Below, in pieces: positions 1 through 6,849 of a DNA stretch of 17,167 nt. The notes under the pieces are model-generated. The model saw only the letters and a list, made by a program, of their open reading frames with translations, was not told the DNA's origin and searched no databases. Positions within the stretch are counted from its first letter, which is position 1, and each line of letters begins with the position of its first letter. The translations under genes and the position numbers were made by a program. This DNA is from JBCBAP01 sp038532435 (GTDB taxonomy: Bacteria; Pseudomonadota; Alphaproteobacteria; Rhodobacterales; Rhodobacteraceae): positions 1 through 17,167 of the forward strand of contig JBCBAP010000069.1 in the NCBI GenBank assembly GCA_038532435.1. The letters run 5' to 3'.

Positions 1-41
1 ACGCCCCCTCCGATCACAACGGCACGGTACTGTTCGGACAT
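1..41 (-). CDS. FAD-dependent oxidoreductase, N-terminal fragment (runs off left edge)
   Basis: Reading the minus strand from the ATG at 41 gives MSEQYRAVVIGGG, then a partial Val codon. A beta strand running into GGG is the start of the dinucleotide-binding Rossmann fold (GxGxxG) found at the N terminus of FAD-dependent oxidoreductases such as the dimethylglycine/sarcosine dehydrogenase family. A good ribosome binding site (AGGAGAG, 6-8 bases before the ATG) supports this start. The rest of the gene lies outside the window, so the substrate cannot be read. The MttB-family gene upstream on the same strand makes a methylated-amine oxidase or dehydrogenase plausible, but that is inference. An NAD(P)-dependent Rossmann protein cannot be excluded from 13 residues. 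Confidence 0.45.
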   Translation of the reverse strand, partial: MSEQYRAVVIGGG

Positions 42-684
42 TTGCGCTCTCCTGGTGGCTTTTGACCACTCCAGCGGACCCCGCCGCCGCTGCCAAGACA
101 AAACGAGACGGATTGTTGTCTGTTTGCGCCCTTATCGCGAAGGGTTGCTTTTCGAGCTGTTTCGGTTGCTCGACGGGCGCGCCGCGGACCATCTTGCGAG
201 GGTGTCCTTGTATCAGCACCGCCGCGGATCTCTTTGGCAGTCAAACGGAAGGCCGCGCCTTCAGATGCACGATCATCCAGAAGATAGTATCTGCACGTCA
301 TGCGATGTCGGAGACCGTTGCCCCCGTCACCGCTCGTGTCTCGCGGCTCAGCGGACGGAATACTGGTCAAAACGTCCGTCGCGGGCACGCCGTCCGTTCC
401 GATTCTCCTTTCGCCGGACGGTTGGGTGATCCAACCGAAGGTCTGTGCGGTCGCCAGAAGTCCTGAAAGAGACCTCGTGAGTGGAGTCTGTTGGTTCACC
501 ACACACCGTTGTACGTCCGCTGAGCGGTCGCCGTGCATGTCCTCGAACTCTTGTTGTCAAAGTGACTGCGGACGGACGGTGCTATGACCGACTAGTGAGC
601 GCTGGCTTAGACCCAAAAAACCCAACAACCCAAAAGGTTAGACATCGGCTGCCGCGACCCGATGTCCAGGACCACTCCGCACGC
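42..684. other. 640-base gap without a recognisable gene, rich in inverted repeats
   Basis: No reading frame here has recognisable protein content or a convincing ribosome binding site, although several run open for 200-500 bases. The visible content is structural. The hexamer CGGACG, or its complement CGTCCG, occurs seven times between 352 and 578. A perfect 12-base inverted repeat pairs 346-357 with 514-525. A 7-base-pair hairpin lies at 419-437. A terminator-like hairpin lies just after mttB. A consensus TTGACA (minus strand, 555-560) has no convincing -10 at 16-18 bases. The gap separates mttB from the oxidoreductase gene on the same strand, so it may carry that gene's promoter and leader. 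No match to glycine, SAM-II or SAM/SAH riboswitch cores was recognised by eye. Confidence 0.5.
641..666 (-). terminator. Terminator-like hairpin after the mttB-family gene
   Basis: A perfect 8-base-pair stem (GACATCGG with CCGATGTC) and 10-base loop begins about 18 bases past the mttB stop. On the minus strand it is followed by TAACCTTTT and later a run of six T. The T tract is not immediately next to the stem, so this is a weak intrinsic terminator or a 3'-end stabilising hairpin. Confidence 0.45.
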
Positions 685-2259
685 TCAGAAATCTGTCGGC
701 GCGCCACCCTCGGATTTGCGACGTGCGACGAAGGACGCGAGCTCTTCCCGGATGCCGTCGTCGATGGGAGGGGGTGTGTAGTCGGCGAGGATCGATTTCC
801 ATGTCTTGTTGGCACGTTCGGCGGTCCAGACGCTGCCCGCCTCAGACCATGCCTCGTAGTTGCGCCAGTCGCTGAGGAAGGGGCTGTAGAAGGCAGTCTG
901 ATACCGATCCTGCGTGTGCTGGGTGCCGAAGAAATGGCCGTTTGGCCCCACGTCGCGGATCGCATCCACCGCCAGATCCGCCTCGCCGACTGCCGAGATC
1001 TCCGTCTCGAAGTAGCGCTGCACCTGCTGGAGCACCTCGCAATCCATGACGAACTTTTCGTAGGACGCGATGAGCCCGCCCTCCAGCCAACCCGCCGCAT
1101 GGTAGACAAGGTTTACGCCGCCGGTGACCGCGGCCCAGAGGGAGTTCGAGCTTTCCCACATCGCCTGACCGTCCGGCGCATTCGCCGCGCAGGCGTTGGA
1201 GGCGCGAAGCGGCAATCCGTAGAACCGTGCCATCTGCCCCGTGATCTGGGTTGCACGCACATATTCCGGCGTGCCGAAGGCCGGTGCGCCGGACTTCATG
1301 TCCACGTTCGACGTAAACGTGCCGAAGACGCACGGCACGCCCGGATTGATAAATTGCAGAAGCGCGATGGCGGCGATCCCTTCCGCCAGCGACTGCACCA
1401 CTGCACCGGTCATCGTTACGGGCGCCATGGCTCCGGCTAGCGTGAACGGCGTGACCACCACCGGTTGCCCTCGCCGGGCGAACCGCATCGCGCCATCGAG
1501 CATGGGCCAGTCATGCTTCAGTGGGCTTGAGGAGTTGATGTTGGTGTAGACATGGGGGCGGGCCTCGAACTCCTCGGGGCTCAGGCCTGTGGCGATCCGG
1601 GCCATCTCCAGCACATCCTCGACACGCTCCGGCCCGAGGGAGTAGGCGTGCACGACCTTGTCCGTCAGGGTCAGCTTCTCATAGAGACAGTCGAGGTGGC
1701 GGACGGAGGCGTGGACGTCGACGGGCTCCACCGGATAGCCCCCTGCCACATGGATGCAGTTGAAATACTGGGTGAATTTCAGCAGGTCGCAGAAACTCTC
1801 CATGTCTCCGGGGCGCCGACCCCGGTCCATGTCCATCACGTTCGGGGGGGACGAGACGTTGACGAAGGCCATGTGCTTGCCGCCGATGGTCACCGCCCGG
1901 TCCGGGTTGCGGGGTGTGATGGTGAACTGCGATGGCACATGGGCCAGCATCTCCATCACCCAATGGCGGTCCATGCGGACATTCTGCCCGTCGATGGTGC
2001 ATCCCGCCTTGCGCAGGTAGGCGAGGGCCTCATCGTTGAGGAACTCGATCCCGATCTCCTCGAGCACCCGCATGGCCGCGTTGTGGACGGCAGCGACCCC
2101 GTCCGCGTCGAGCGGCTCGACCGGGTTGTCAGGATTGCGGGGCATGCGCCAGGTCATCTGGTCGATGGCGCGGACGGCGTCGCGGCGGGCGTTGCCCGCG
2201 CGACCGCCGCTGCGGCGGGTGCGGCGTTCCTGGACGGTCACGGTCTCTCTCCCGGTCAT
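685..2259 (-). CDS. Trimethylamine methyltransferase (MttB) family protein, non-pyrrolysine type
   Basis: This 524-residue protein has the MttB/COG5598 layout. A basic N-terminal tail (about 1-30) precedes a helical segment with VLEEIGIEF near 65-73. The body carries the family's glycine- and asparagine-rich stretches (VTPFTLAGAMAPVTMTGAV, LRASNACAANAPDGQA). The family forms a TIM barrel and moves a methyl group from a methylated amine to a corrinoid protein. Archaeal MttB carries pyrrolysine at an in-frame amber codon. This gene is open throughout, so it is the non-pyrrolysine type, for which glycine betaine (MtgB) and other quaternary amines are known substrates. Its own substrate is not readable, and no corrinoid protein gene is in the window. 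The start at 2259 is chosen for its GGAAGG site and family length; the frame stays open upstream to 2400. It lies 94 bases after the HAD gene, probably in the same transcript. Confidence 0.85.
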   Translation of the reverse strand: MTGRETVTVQERRTRRSGGRAGNARRDAVRAIDQMTWRMPRNPDNPVEPLDADGVAAVHNAAMRVLEEIGIEFLNDEALAYLRKAGCTIDGQNVRMDRHWVMEMLAHVPSQFTITPRNPDRAVTIGGKHMAFVNVSSPPNVMDMDRGRRPGDMESFCDLLKFTQYFNCIHVAGGYPVEPVDVHASVRHLDCLYEKLTLTDKVVHAYSLGPERVEDVLEMARIATGLSPEEFEARPHVYTNINSSSPLKHDWPMLDGAMRFARRGQPVVVTPFTLAGAMAPVTMTGAVVQSLAEGIAAIALLQFINPGVPCVFGTFTSNVDMKSGAPAFGTPEYVRATQITGQMARFYGLPLRASNACAANAPDGQAMWESSNSLWAAVTGGVNLVYHAAGWLEGGLIASYEKFVMDCEVLQQVQRYFETEISAVGEADLAVDAIRDVGPNGHFFGTQHTQDRYQTAFYSPFLSDWRNYEAWSEAGSVWTAERANKTWKSILADYTPPPIDDGIREELASFVARRKSEGGAPTDF

Positions 2260-2280
2260 TACCTTCCCAGCAAACCGGGC

Positions 2281-2298
2281 GGGCGCGCCGGGCGCGCC
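2281..2298. repeat. Tandem 9-base repeat (two copies of GGGCGCGCC)
   Basis: Two exact copies of GGGCGCGCC lie head to tail in the gap between the HAD gene and the mttB-family gene. Each contains the palindrome GGCGCGCC. The same 9-mer occurs once more at 175-183. On the minus strand it can fold into a short GC-only hairpin, but no T tract follows. It may be chance in GC-rich DNA. Confidence 0.5.
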
Positions 2299-2353
2299 AA
2301 CGGATGCGACGCCCCGGTGTCGTATTTTGAAGCCTTTCGTCGGGACCGCGGCG

Positions 2354-3055
2354 TCAGGTCTGCGTGGCGAGCCAGCGCGGCAGATCCGCGATGCTGTCAA
2401 GCACCACGTCCGCCCGGGGGGAGAGCACGGCGCGCGGGGCAGGGCCCGTCAGCACGGCGACGGTCGCCATGCCCGCTGCGCGCCCGGCCTCCAGATCATG
2501 GAGGCTGTCGCCGATCATCACCGTTTCTGCCTCCGGCAGACCCGTGAAGGTGCAAAATCCTTGCTGCATTCCAGGGGCAGGCTTCGCCCCGTAGCCGCTG
2601 TCGTAACCGGCGATGAAGGAAAAGAGGTCTCGCACCCCGCTTTGCACCAGCTGCTGGGAGGCGGGCTCCTCCGCGTCGTTGGTCGACACGCCAAGCACGT
2701 AGCCAACGTCCTTCAGGCCGGTCAACAGGGGCACAAGGGGCGTTGCTTCTGCGAGGGGCGCATGGTTGCTCGCCTCGATCACGTAGGCGCGCAGATCCGT
2801 GGCGGTCCAGCGCGGCAGATGCGGCAGCATCGCGACCACCGCCTCGTCCGGGGTACCGGCGATCACAGGGCTGTCTGGATGATACCGCTCCGTCGGCAGG
2901 TCGAACCGCAGCGCGTCGGCAAGCCGCTGCATGTGTGCTTCGTCACCCTTCGTCAGGTCGTCGAGCAGGTCGACGCACCACCGCGCCCAGGTCCCGTGAA
3001 AATCGTAGAGCGTGCCATCCTTGTCGAACAGCAACCCCTTGAACCTGCCTGCCAT
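2354..3055 (-). CDS. HAD-superfamily hydrolase, phosphoglycolate-phosphatase-like
   Basis: The 233-residue protein has all four HAD motifs in order. FDKDGTL carries the nucleophile D11 and the general acid D13. GVSTND gives the motif II Ser/Thr at 124-125. GAKPAPG gives lysine K158. IGDSLHD gives the magnesium-binding D183 and D187. The insert between motifs I and II is helical, as in the subfamily I cap of phosphoglycolate phosphatases and phosphonatases. It should be a cytoplasmic, magnesium-dependent phosphatase acting on a small phosphorylated metabolite. The exact substrate is unknown. The ATG at 3055 has a modest AAGGCGAG site. It lies upstream of the mttB-family gene on the same strand, so the two may be co-transcribed. 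It is divergent from the thioesterase gene, with about 60 bases between starts. Confidence 0.85.
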   Translation of the reverse strand: MAGRFKGLLFDKDGTLYDFHGTWARWCVDLLDDLTKGDEAHMQRLADALRFDLPTERYHPDSPVIAGTPDEAVVAMLPHLPRWTATDLRAYVIEASNHAPLAEATPLVPLLTGLKDVGYVLGVSTNDAEEPASQQLVQSGVRDLFSFIAGYDSGYGAKPAPGMQQGFCTFTGLPEAETVMIGDSLHDLEAGRAAGMATVAVLTGPAPRAVLSPRADVVLDSIADLPRWLATQT

Positions 3056-3114
3056 AACCGCTCGCCTTGTCCCCGGACGGGCGCTACGATCCGATGTCCG
3101 AACCGGAGCCGCCC

Positions 3115-3549
3115 ATGCCTTCTTCCCCGCCTCAGCGCGCAGCCTATGTGCATTTCACCACGATGACCACACGCTGGCGGGACAATGACGTCTATGCCCA
3201 TATGAACAACGCGGTGTTCTACGAGTATGTGGACAGCGCGGTGAACGGCTGGATCCTGGCGGACGGAGGGCTCGATGTGCCGAACGGCCCGGTGGTGGGG
3301 CTGGTGGTCGCATCCTCCTGCGAGTTTCACGCGAGCCTCGGTTTTCCCGATCCGGTCATCGCGGGACTGCGGGTGGGACATCTGGGGCGCAGTTCGGTCC
3401 GCTACGAGGTCGGTCTCTTTCGCGGGGCGGAGGAGACTGCGGCAGCGCAAGCCGCGTTCACCCATGTGTATGTCGATTCTGCGACTCGCCGACCTGTCGC
3501 CTTACCGGATCACTTCCGAACAGCGTTAACGGGTCTGATTGTTGGTTAA
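3115..3549 (+). CDS. Acyl-CoA thioesterase, 4HBT hotdog-fold family
   Basis: The 144-residue protein is a single hotdog domain of the 4-hydroxybenzoyl-CoA thioesterase/YbgC type. The signature lies at about 20-40: WRDNDVYAHMNNAVFYEY. Its second Asp (D25) is in the place of the catalytic residue, followed by the usual His and Asn-Asn. The family hydrolyses acyl-CoA thioesters in the cytoplasm; the acyl chain handled here is not readable. The start at 3115 is chosen because GGAG sits six bases before it. In-frame ATG at 3094 and TTG at 3067 have no good ribosome site, and residues from there look like non-coding extension. The gene converges on DUF3572, with three bases between the stop codons. 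Confidence 0.85.
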   Translation: MPSSPPQRAAYVHFTTMTTRWRDNDVYAHMNNAVFYEYVDSAVNGWILADGGLDVPNGPVVGLVVASSCEFHASLGFPDPVIAGLRVGHLGRSSVRYEVGLFRGAEETAAAQAAFTHVYVDSATRRPVALPDHFRTALTGLIVG

Positions 3550-3552
3550 CAT

Positions 3553-3831
3553 TCACGTCCAGTGGGGCAGATCGCCTCCGGGCAGTGCCGCGCGGGCGCG
3601 CATCGGCGTGTCGTAGGCGATCCCCTCCCGGTCGCAAAACGCGACCAACGCGGCTTCGTCCAGCAGCAGAAAATCGAGAACGAAGCCAAGGAAGTCAGGG
3701 TCTTGCGCACGGACCCTCAAGTCCTCGACGCCCGCGCCGGAGGCCCCGAGGAACGCCATCAATCGTTCGTCATCCGTTGCGAGCCAGCCCAGAACGGAGA
3801 CCGAAAGGGCCTCTGCCGCGTCACGATTCAT
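3553..3831 (-). CDS. DUF3572 family protein
   Basis: A small, acidic, 92-residue protein of unknown function. It has the look of the alphaproteobacterial DUF3572 family: an alpha-helical N-terminal half (AALSVLGWLA-like start), a central DPDFLGFVLDFLLLDE segment, and a C-terminal segment ending near PHW. No signal peptide, membrane helix or catalytic motif is visible. The start at 3831 has a strong GGAGGGACA site; an in-frame upstream start at 3858 lacks one. It is divergent from pleD with about 130 bases between starts. In my recollection this pairing with a PleD gene is common in Rhodobacteraceae, which hints at a link with cell-cycle or c-di-GMP control, but no role is established here. 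Confidence 0.75.
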   Translation of the reverse strand: MNRDAAEALSVSVLGWLATDDERLMAFLGASGAGVEDLRVRAQDPDFLGFVLDFLLLDEAALVAFCDREGIAYDTPMRARAALPGGDLPHWT

Positions 3832-3963
3832 GCCCTGTCCCTCCGTCCCGACCCGCACCGCGGCAACACTTCGTTAACGATCTCTTCATACTCTCTCCGC
3901 TACATCGAGCAAAACCGCCGGCCCCGAACATCCGTGGTATAAGGCGCACCTGGGGAGCACATG

Positions 3964-5331
3964 ATGCCCGGTCGTATACTCATTGTCGAAAACGCGTCAG
4001 CCAATCGAGACCTCGTCGTCCAGAAGCTGAGTGAGGCTTACTACGATGTGGTGATCGCCGATACCCGGGCCGAGACGATGCGGCTGGTCGGAGAAGATGA
4101 GATCGACCTCATCCTGCTCGACCCGATGCTGCACGACGCGGATGGTATGGAGCTGTGCCGTCAGCTCAAATCCACCGATGCGACCGCGCAAATCCCGATC
4201 GTCCTGATCACTACGCTTGGCGTGCCGCAGGAGCGGTTGCGGGGGCTCGAGGCTGGGGCCGACGATTTCCTCGTCAAACCGATGGACGAACTCGCGCTGC
4301 TCGCGCGGGTGCGCAACCTCATCCGGATGAAGGTCATGGTGGATGAGCTGCAACTGCGCGACGCCACCGCGCGGGAGTTCGGGCTGATCGCCCCCGTGGC
4401 GGATGATGTATCCGTGCAGACCGTGGCGATTCTGGCACCCGATGCCGCGACGGGTGCATCCTGGCGCACCCGGATCGAGCGGGCGCTGCCGGTTTCAGCG
4501 ACCGTCTTTGCGCCCTCCCATGCGGGATCGCTCGCCTCTGGCATGGCCGACGCCTACGTGATCCATCACCGTTTCGGCGGCGATGCGCGCGCCTTGCGCT
4601 GCGTTGCCGATCTGCGCGCCCGCACCCTCGCACGCAGTGCGGCGGTTCTGTTCATCTCGCCGGAGGGGGATGTGGTGACGGTCGCGCGCGCCCTCGACCT
4701 GGGCGCGAACGACTACCTGTCCGACAGCTTCTCGCCGGAGGAGCTGGTGATCCGTCTGCGCAGCCAGCTCAAGCGCAAACGCTATGCGGATTCGCTCCGC
4801 GCCAGCGTGCGCGACGGGCTGCGGGCGGCGGTGACCGATCCGCTCACGGGCCTCTTCAACCGGCGCTACATGGAACAGCATATCGGCGGATTGATCGACC
4901 GCAGCCGGGCGGAGCGCATGCCGATCGCCGCGATGTATCTCGACCTCGACCGTTTCAAATCCGTCAATGATGCACTCGGTCATGCGGCGGGGGATGAAGT
5001 GCTCAAACAGGTGGCCCGTCGTCTGCAGAACCACTTGCGAAGCGAGGATCTGCTGGTCCGGCTCGGGGGGGAGGAGTTCGGCATCGTTCTGCCGACCACC
5101 TCAGACAGTCACGCGGCCCAGATGGCGGAGCGTTTGCGCGAAGTCATCGAGCTGCATCCCTTTCACTTGACGATCGGACGGGACTTGCGGATCACGACGA
5201 GCATAGGCGTCGCCGTGCTCGACAGTCGGGAGGCGACGGTCGACCGCCTGCTGCAGGCCGCCGATTCCGCGCTCTATGCGTCAAAGAATGCGGGCCGCAA
5301 CCGCGTCAGCTTCTGGGGTGCTGCCGCCTAG
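3964..5331 (+). CDS. pleD: PleD-type response regulator, diguanylate cyclase
   Basis: The 455-residue protein has the REC-REC-GGDEF layout of Caulobacter PleD, almost residue for residue. REC1 has phospho-acceptor D53, T83 and K105. The second receiver (about 150-280) is degenerate and serves dimerisation. The GGDEF domain has GGEEF at 368-372, an active-site form, and an inhibitory RxxD (RSED) at 359-362, so product inhibition by c-di-GMP should be intact. Its job is to make c-di-GMP from two GTP when phosphorylated, usually in polar development and motility. One oddity is that the acidic pair of REC1 (D9-D10 in PleD) is E9-N10 here. The start at 3964 fits GGGGAG at a 6-base gap; ATG 3961 is also possible. 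A TATAAG at 3938-3943 could be a -10, but no -35 was seen. The stop shares CTAG with the converging gene. Confidence 0.93.
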   Translation: MPGRILIVENASANRDLVVQKLSEAYYDVVIADTRAETMRLVGEDEIDLILLDPMLHDADGMELCRQLKSTDATAQIPIVLITTLGVPQERLRGLEAGADDFLVKPMDELALLARVRNLIRMKVMVDELQLRDATAREFGLIAPVADDVSVQTVAILAPDAATGASWRTRIERALPVSATVFAPSHAGSLASGMADAYVIHHRFGGDARALRCVADLRARTLARSAAVLFISPEGDVVTVARALDLGANDYLSDSFSPEELVIRLRSQLKRKRYADSLRASVRDGLRAAVTDPLTGLFNRRYMEQHIGGLIDRSRAERMPIAAMYLDLDRFKSVNDALGHAAGDEVLKQVARRLQNHLRSEDLLVRLGGEEFGIVLPTTSDSHAAQMAERLREVIELHPFHLTIGRDLRITTSIGVAVLDSREATVDRLLQAADSALYASKNAGRNRVSFWGAAA

Positions 5332-5813
5332 TCCGACTTCGATCGGGGCGGCCGACGTCGCTGCTCGGACAGCTTGTCAACGAACTGCGCCCGTTCCTCA
5401 TCCGTCATGTCCGCAAGCTGAACGAGGATGATCCCGTGTCCGGCCTCCAGAAAGCGGAGGACCTGACCACGTTCCCGCTCCATCACGGCCTCGAGCACAT
5501 CCGCGTCGAACGGCACGGCGGTGATCGCCTCGCGCAGATCCCGGGTCTGCTTGCGCCGCCGCTGGAGGAAGCTGGTGCCGTCCCTGAACTCCTCGCGGAG
5601 CTCGGTACGCACGGTCAGGCCCCGGTCTTCGGGCAGCGCCCGCACGAGCCCGATGAGGCCCGGCGGCGTGTTTGCCTCGATCACCTTCTGCGGGCCACCG
5701 CGCAGGGCGACGCCCCCGATGACGCCGAGCACGAGGAGGTTGAGCCCGAGGGAGACGACCAGCGTGATCTTGAGCCACAGGGGCACGGGCTTGCGCGTTG
5801 GGGCGTCGGTCAT
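5328..5813 (-). CDS. Periplasmic heavy-metal-sensor-like protein (Metal_resist/CnrX-CpxP type), membrane anchored
   Basis: The 161-residue protein has a short cytoplasmic N terminus, one membrane helix at about 13-36, and a helical periplasmic domain. That domain has basic and acidic heptads (RRRKQTRDLREAI) and a C-terminal LADMTDEERAQFVDKL like the LTxxQ-type motif of CpxP, Spy and CnrX relatives. Such proteins sense metals or misfolded proteins and pass the signal to an anti-sigma factor. It contains no Cys and only one His (in AGHGI), so a classical nickel/cobalt/copper site is doubtful. Its ATG overlaps the stop of the upstream anti-sigma-like gene as ATGA (5810-5813), so the two are translationally coupled. 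It is the last gene of the sigma-factor cluster and meets pleD tail to tail. Confidence 0.72.
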   Translation of the reverse strand: MTDAPTRKPVPLWLKITLVVSLGLNLLVLGVIGGVALRGGPQKVIEANTPPGLIGLVRALPEDRGLTVRTELREEFRDGTSFLQRRRKQTRDLREAITAVPFDADVLEAVMERERGQVLRFLEAGHGIILVQLADMTDEERAQFVDKLSEQRRRPPRSKSD

Positions 5814-6184
5814 GTCTCGCTCTCCAGAAGCATGGTGCCGAGCGTGTCGAAAGTCAGCGCCTCCGACCCGTCAAAAGTGTAGGCGGTGCCGAGCGTCGCG
5901 TCAGACAGGGCGGGCACGAAATCCGGTCCGGCATAGCCGATCCACATGCCTGCGACCATGCAGGCCGCAGCGCTCGCCCCCGCCTGCCAGCCGATGCGCA
6001 TCAGGTCCCGAAGGCGCCAGCGTCCGCCGGACCTTTTCGGGTGTGCCGCTATCGCCTCGTGTTCGATCGGGGCCTCGGCGGCCGCATCGGCGAGGATCCG
6101 AGACATCAGATCCGCGCTCGGCTCCGGCCGCGCACGCCGTGCCGCGTCAAAGAAGGCGGACAGCTCCCGCTCGTCATCGGTCAT
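5810..6184 (-). CDS. Single-pass membrane protein, probable anti-sigma factor
   Basis: The 124-residue protein has an acidic, helical N-terminal cytoplasmic part (MTDDERELSAFFDAARR...), a basic stretch, one membrane helix at about 66-85, and a short periplasmic tail. It lacks the HxxxCxxC zinc motif of ZAS anti-sigma factors and has only one Cys. The call therefore rests on position and topology: it follows an ECF sigma gene and precedes a CnrX-like sensor, as CnrY does in cnrYXH. The start at 6184 has a very strong AAGGAGGAG site. An in-frame ATG at 6202 overlaps the sigma stop as ATGA and would add six residues, so 6202 remains possible. Its role would be to hold the sigma factor at the membrane until the periplasmic partner signals. 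Confidence 0.6.
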   Translation of the reverse strand: MTDDERELSAFFDAARRARPEPSADLMSRILADAAAEAPIEHEAIAAHPKRSGGRWRLRDLMRIGWQAGASAAACMVAGMWIGYAGPDFVPALSDATLGTAYTFDGSEALTFDTLGTMLLESET

Positions 6185-6198
6185 GTTCGGCTCCTCCT

Positions 6199-6786
6199 TC
6201 ATCCGCCCGCGTGGCCCAATGCGTCCCTCTGGGACAACAGGATCGCTGCGAGCGCCCGTTTCCCCCGGGCGATCAGACTTTCGACCGCATCGACGGAGAG
6301 GTCCATGATGGACGCGATCTCCGGATTGGGCCGTTCCTCGATAAATTTCAGGGTCATGGCAAGGCGTTGTCGGTCCGGCAAGGTCGCGAGTGCCGTGTGC
6401 AGCGCCCGGGCGCGATCGTCCAGCACCAGCCTTTCCACGGTTCCAGGGCTTTCGTCAGCCATGTCCGGCGGCTCCGCGTCGTAGATCGGCTTGTGCGCAC
6501 GGATCCGGTCGATGCACAGGTTCGACGCGATGCGATAGAGCCAGGTCGATACCTTGGCGCGTCCGCTTTCCCAGTCCGGTGCAATCTTCCACAGTCTCAA
6601 CATCGCTTCCTGCGTCACATCCTCCGCCTCGGCCCGGTCGTTCAGCATCCTTTGGGCAAGGCTGAGGACGCGGGGCGCGTGGCGCAGGGTCAATGCCCGC
6701 GCCGCGGACTGGTCGCCCGCGGCGTAGCGCGCCAACAAATCCTCGTCGGCGACCTCGCTGAGAGGATCGAATGCGGCCCCTGTCAC
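6199..6786 (-). CDS. ECF-type RNA polymerase sigma factor
   Basis: The 195-residue protein has the two conserved ECF domains. Region 2 lies at about 16-98, with AEDVTQEAMLRLW (region 2.2) and STWLYRIASNLCIDRIR (2.3/2.4). Region 4 lies at about 125-182, with LPDRQRLAM leading into the helix-turn-helix PEIASIMDLSVDAVESLIARGKRAL. Regions 1 and 3 are absent, as expected. It should direct RNA polymerase to a small regulon, probably including its own cluster. The start is a GTG at 6786 with GGAAG eight bases upstream; no better ATG fits region 2. Downstream is a probable anti-sigma factor and a metal-sensor-like protein; upstream is an EF-hand protein. Which signal opens the system is not readable from the sequence. 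Confidence 0.93.
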   Translation of the reverse strand: MTGAAFDPLSEVADEDLLARYAAGDQSAARALTLRHAPRVLSLAQRMLNDRAEAEDVTQEAMLRLWKIAPDWESGRAKVSTWLYRIASNLCIDRIRAHKPIYDAEPPDMADESPGTVERLVLDDRARALHTALATLPDRQRLAMTLKFIEERPNPEIASIMDLSVDAVESLIARGKRALAAILLSQRDALGHAGG

Positions 6787-6810
6787 GTCTGGCGCTTCCC
6801 GTTCTGTCGG

Positions 6811-6833
6811 CGGGGCGGCGTGCTGCCGCCCCG
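6811..6833 (-). terminator. Strong GC hairpin between the EF-hand and sigma genes (attenuator or processing site)
   Basis: A perfect 9-base-pair stem (CGGGGCGGC with GCCGCCCCG) and 5-base loop sits in the 63-base gap. No T tract follows on the minus strand, so it is not a standard intrinsic terminator. It could reduce read-through from the EF-hand gene into the sigma gene or protect an mRNA end. Confidence 0.4.
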
Positions 6834-6849
6834 ACGTTACAGTGCCAGA

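Noticed and set aside
62..466. Open frames on the plus strand in the same gap
   Set aside because: No conserved segments or ribosome sites; unusually Cys- and Ser-rich translations; overlapping frames are equally open.
14..538. Open frame of 174 codons on the minus strand in the gap before the oxidoreductase gene
   Set aside because: No ribosome site, no recognisable domain, Arg/Thr/Gly-rich content typical of random GC-rich DNA, and it overlaps the start of the oxidoreductase gene.
421..540. Glycine or SAM riboswitch in front of the oxidoreductase gene
   Set aside because: Short look-alike strings (CTTTCAGG, ACAACGG on the minus strand) occur, but the rest of the conserved cores is missing.
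3067..3114. Earlier TTG/ATG starts for the thioesterase
   Set aside because: No ribosome site, and the added residues are not part of the hotdog fold.
1552..3166. Long plus-strand open frames opposite the MttB and HAD genes
   Set aside because: Complement of genes with clear family motifs; no ribosome sites.
3525..3878. Three GTTAAC sites (3525-3530, 3545-3550, 3873-3878), possible CtrA half-sites near pleD
   Set aside because: No pair has the TTAA-N7-TTAA spacing of a full CtrA site, and two of them lie at the end of the thioesterase gene.
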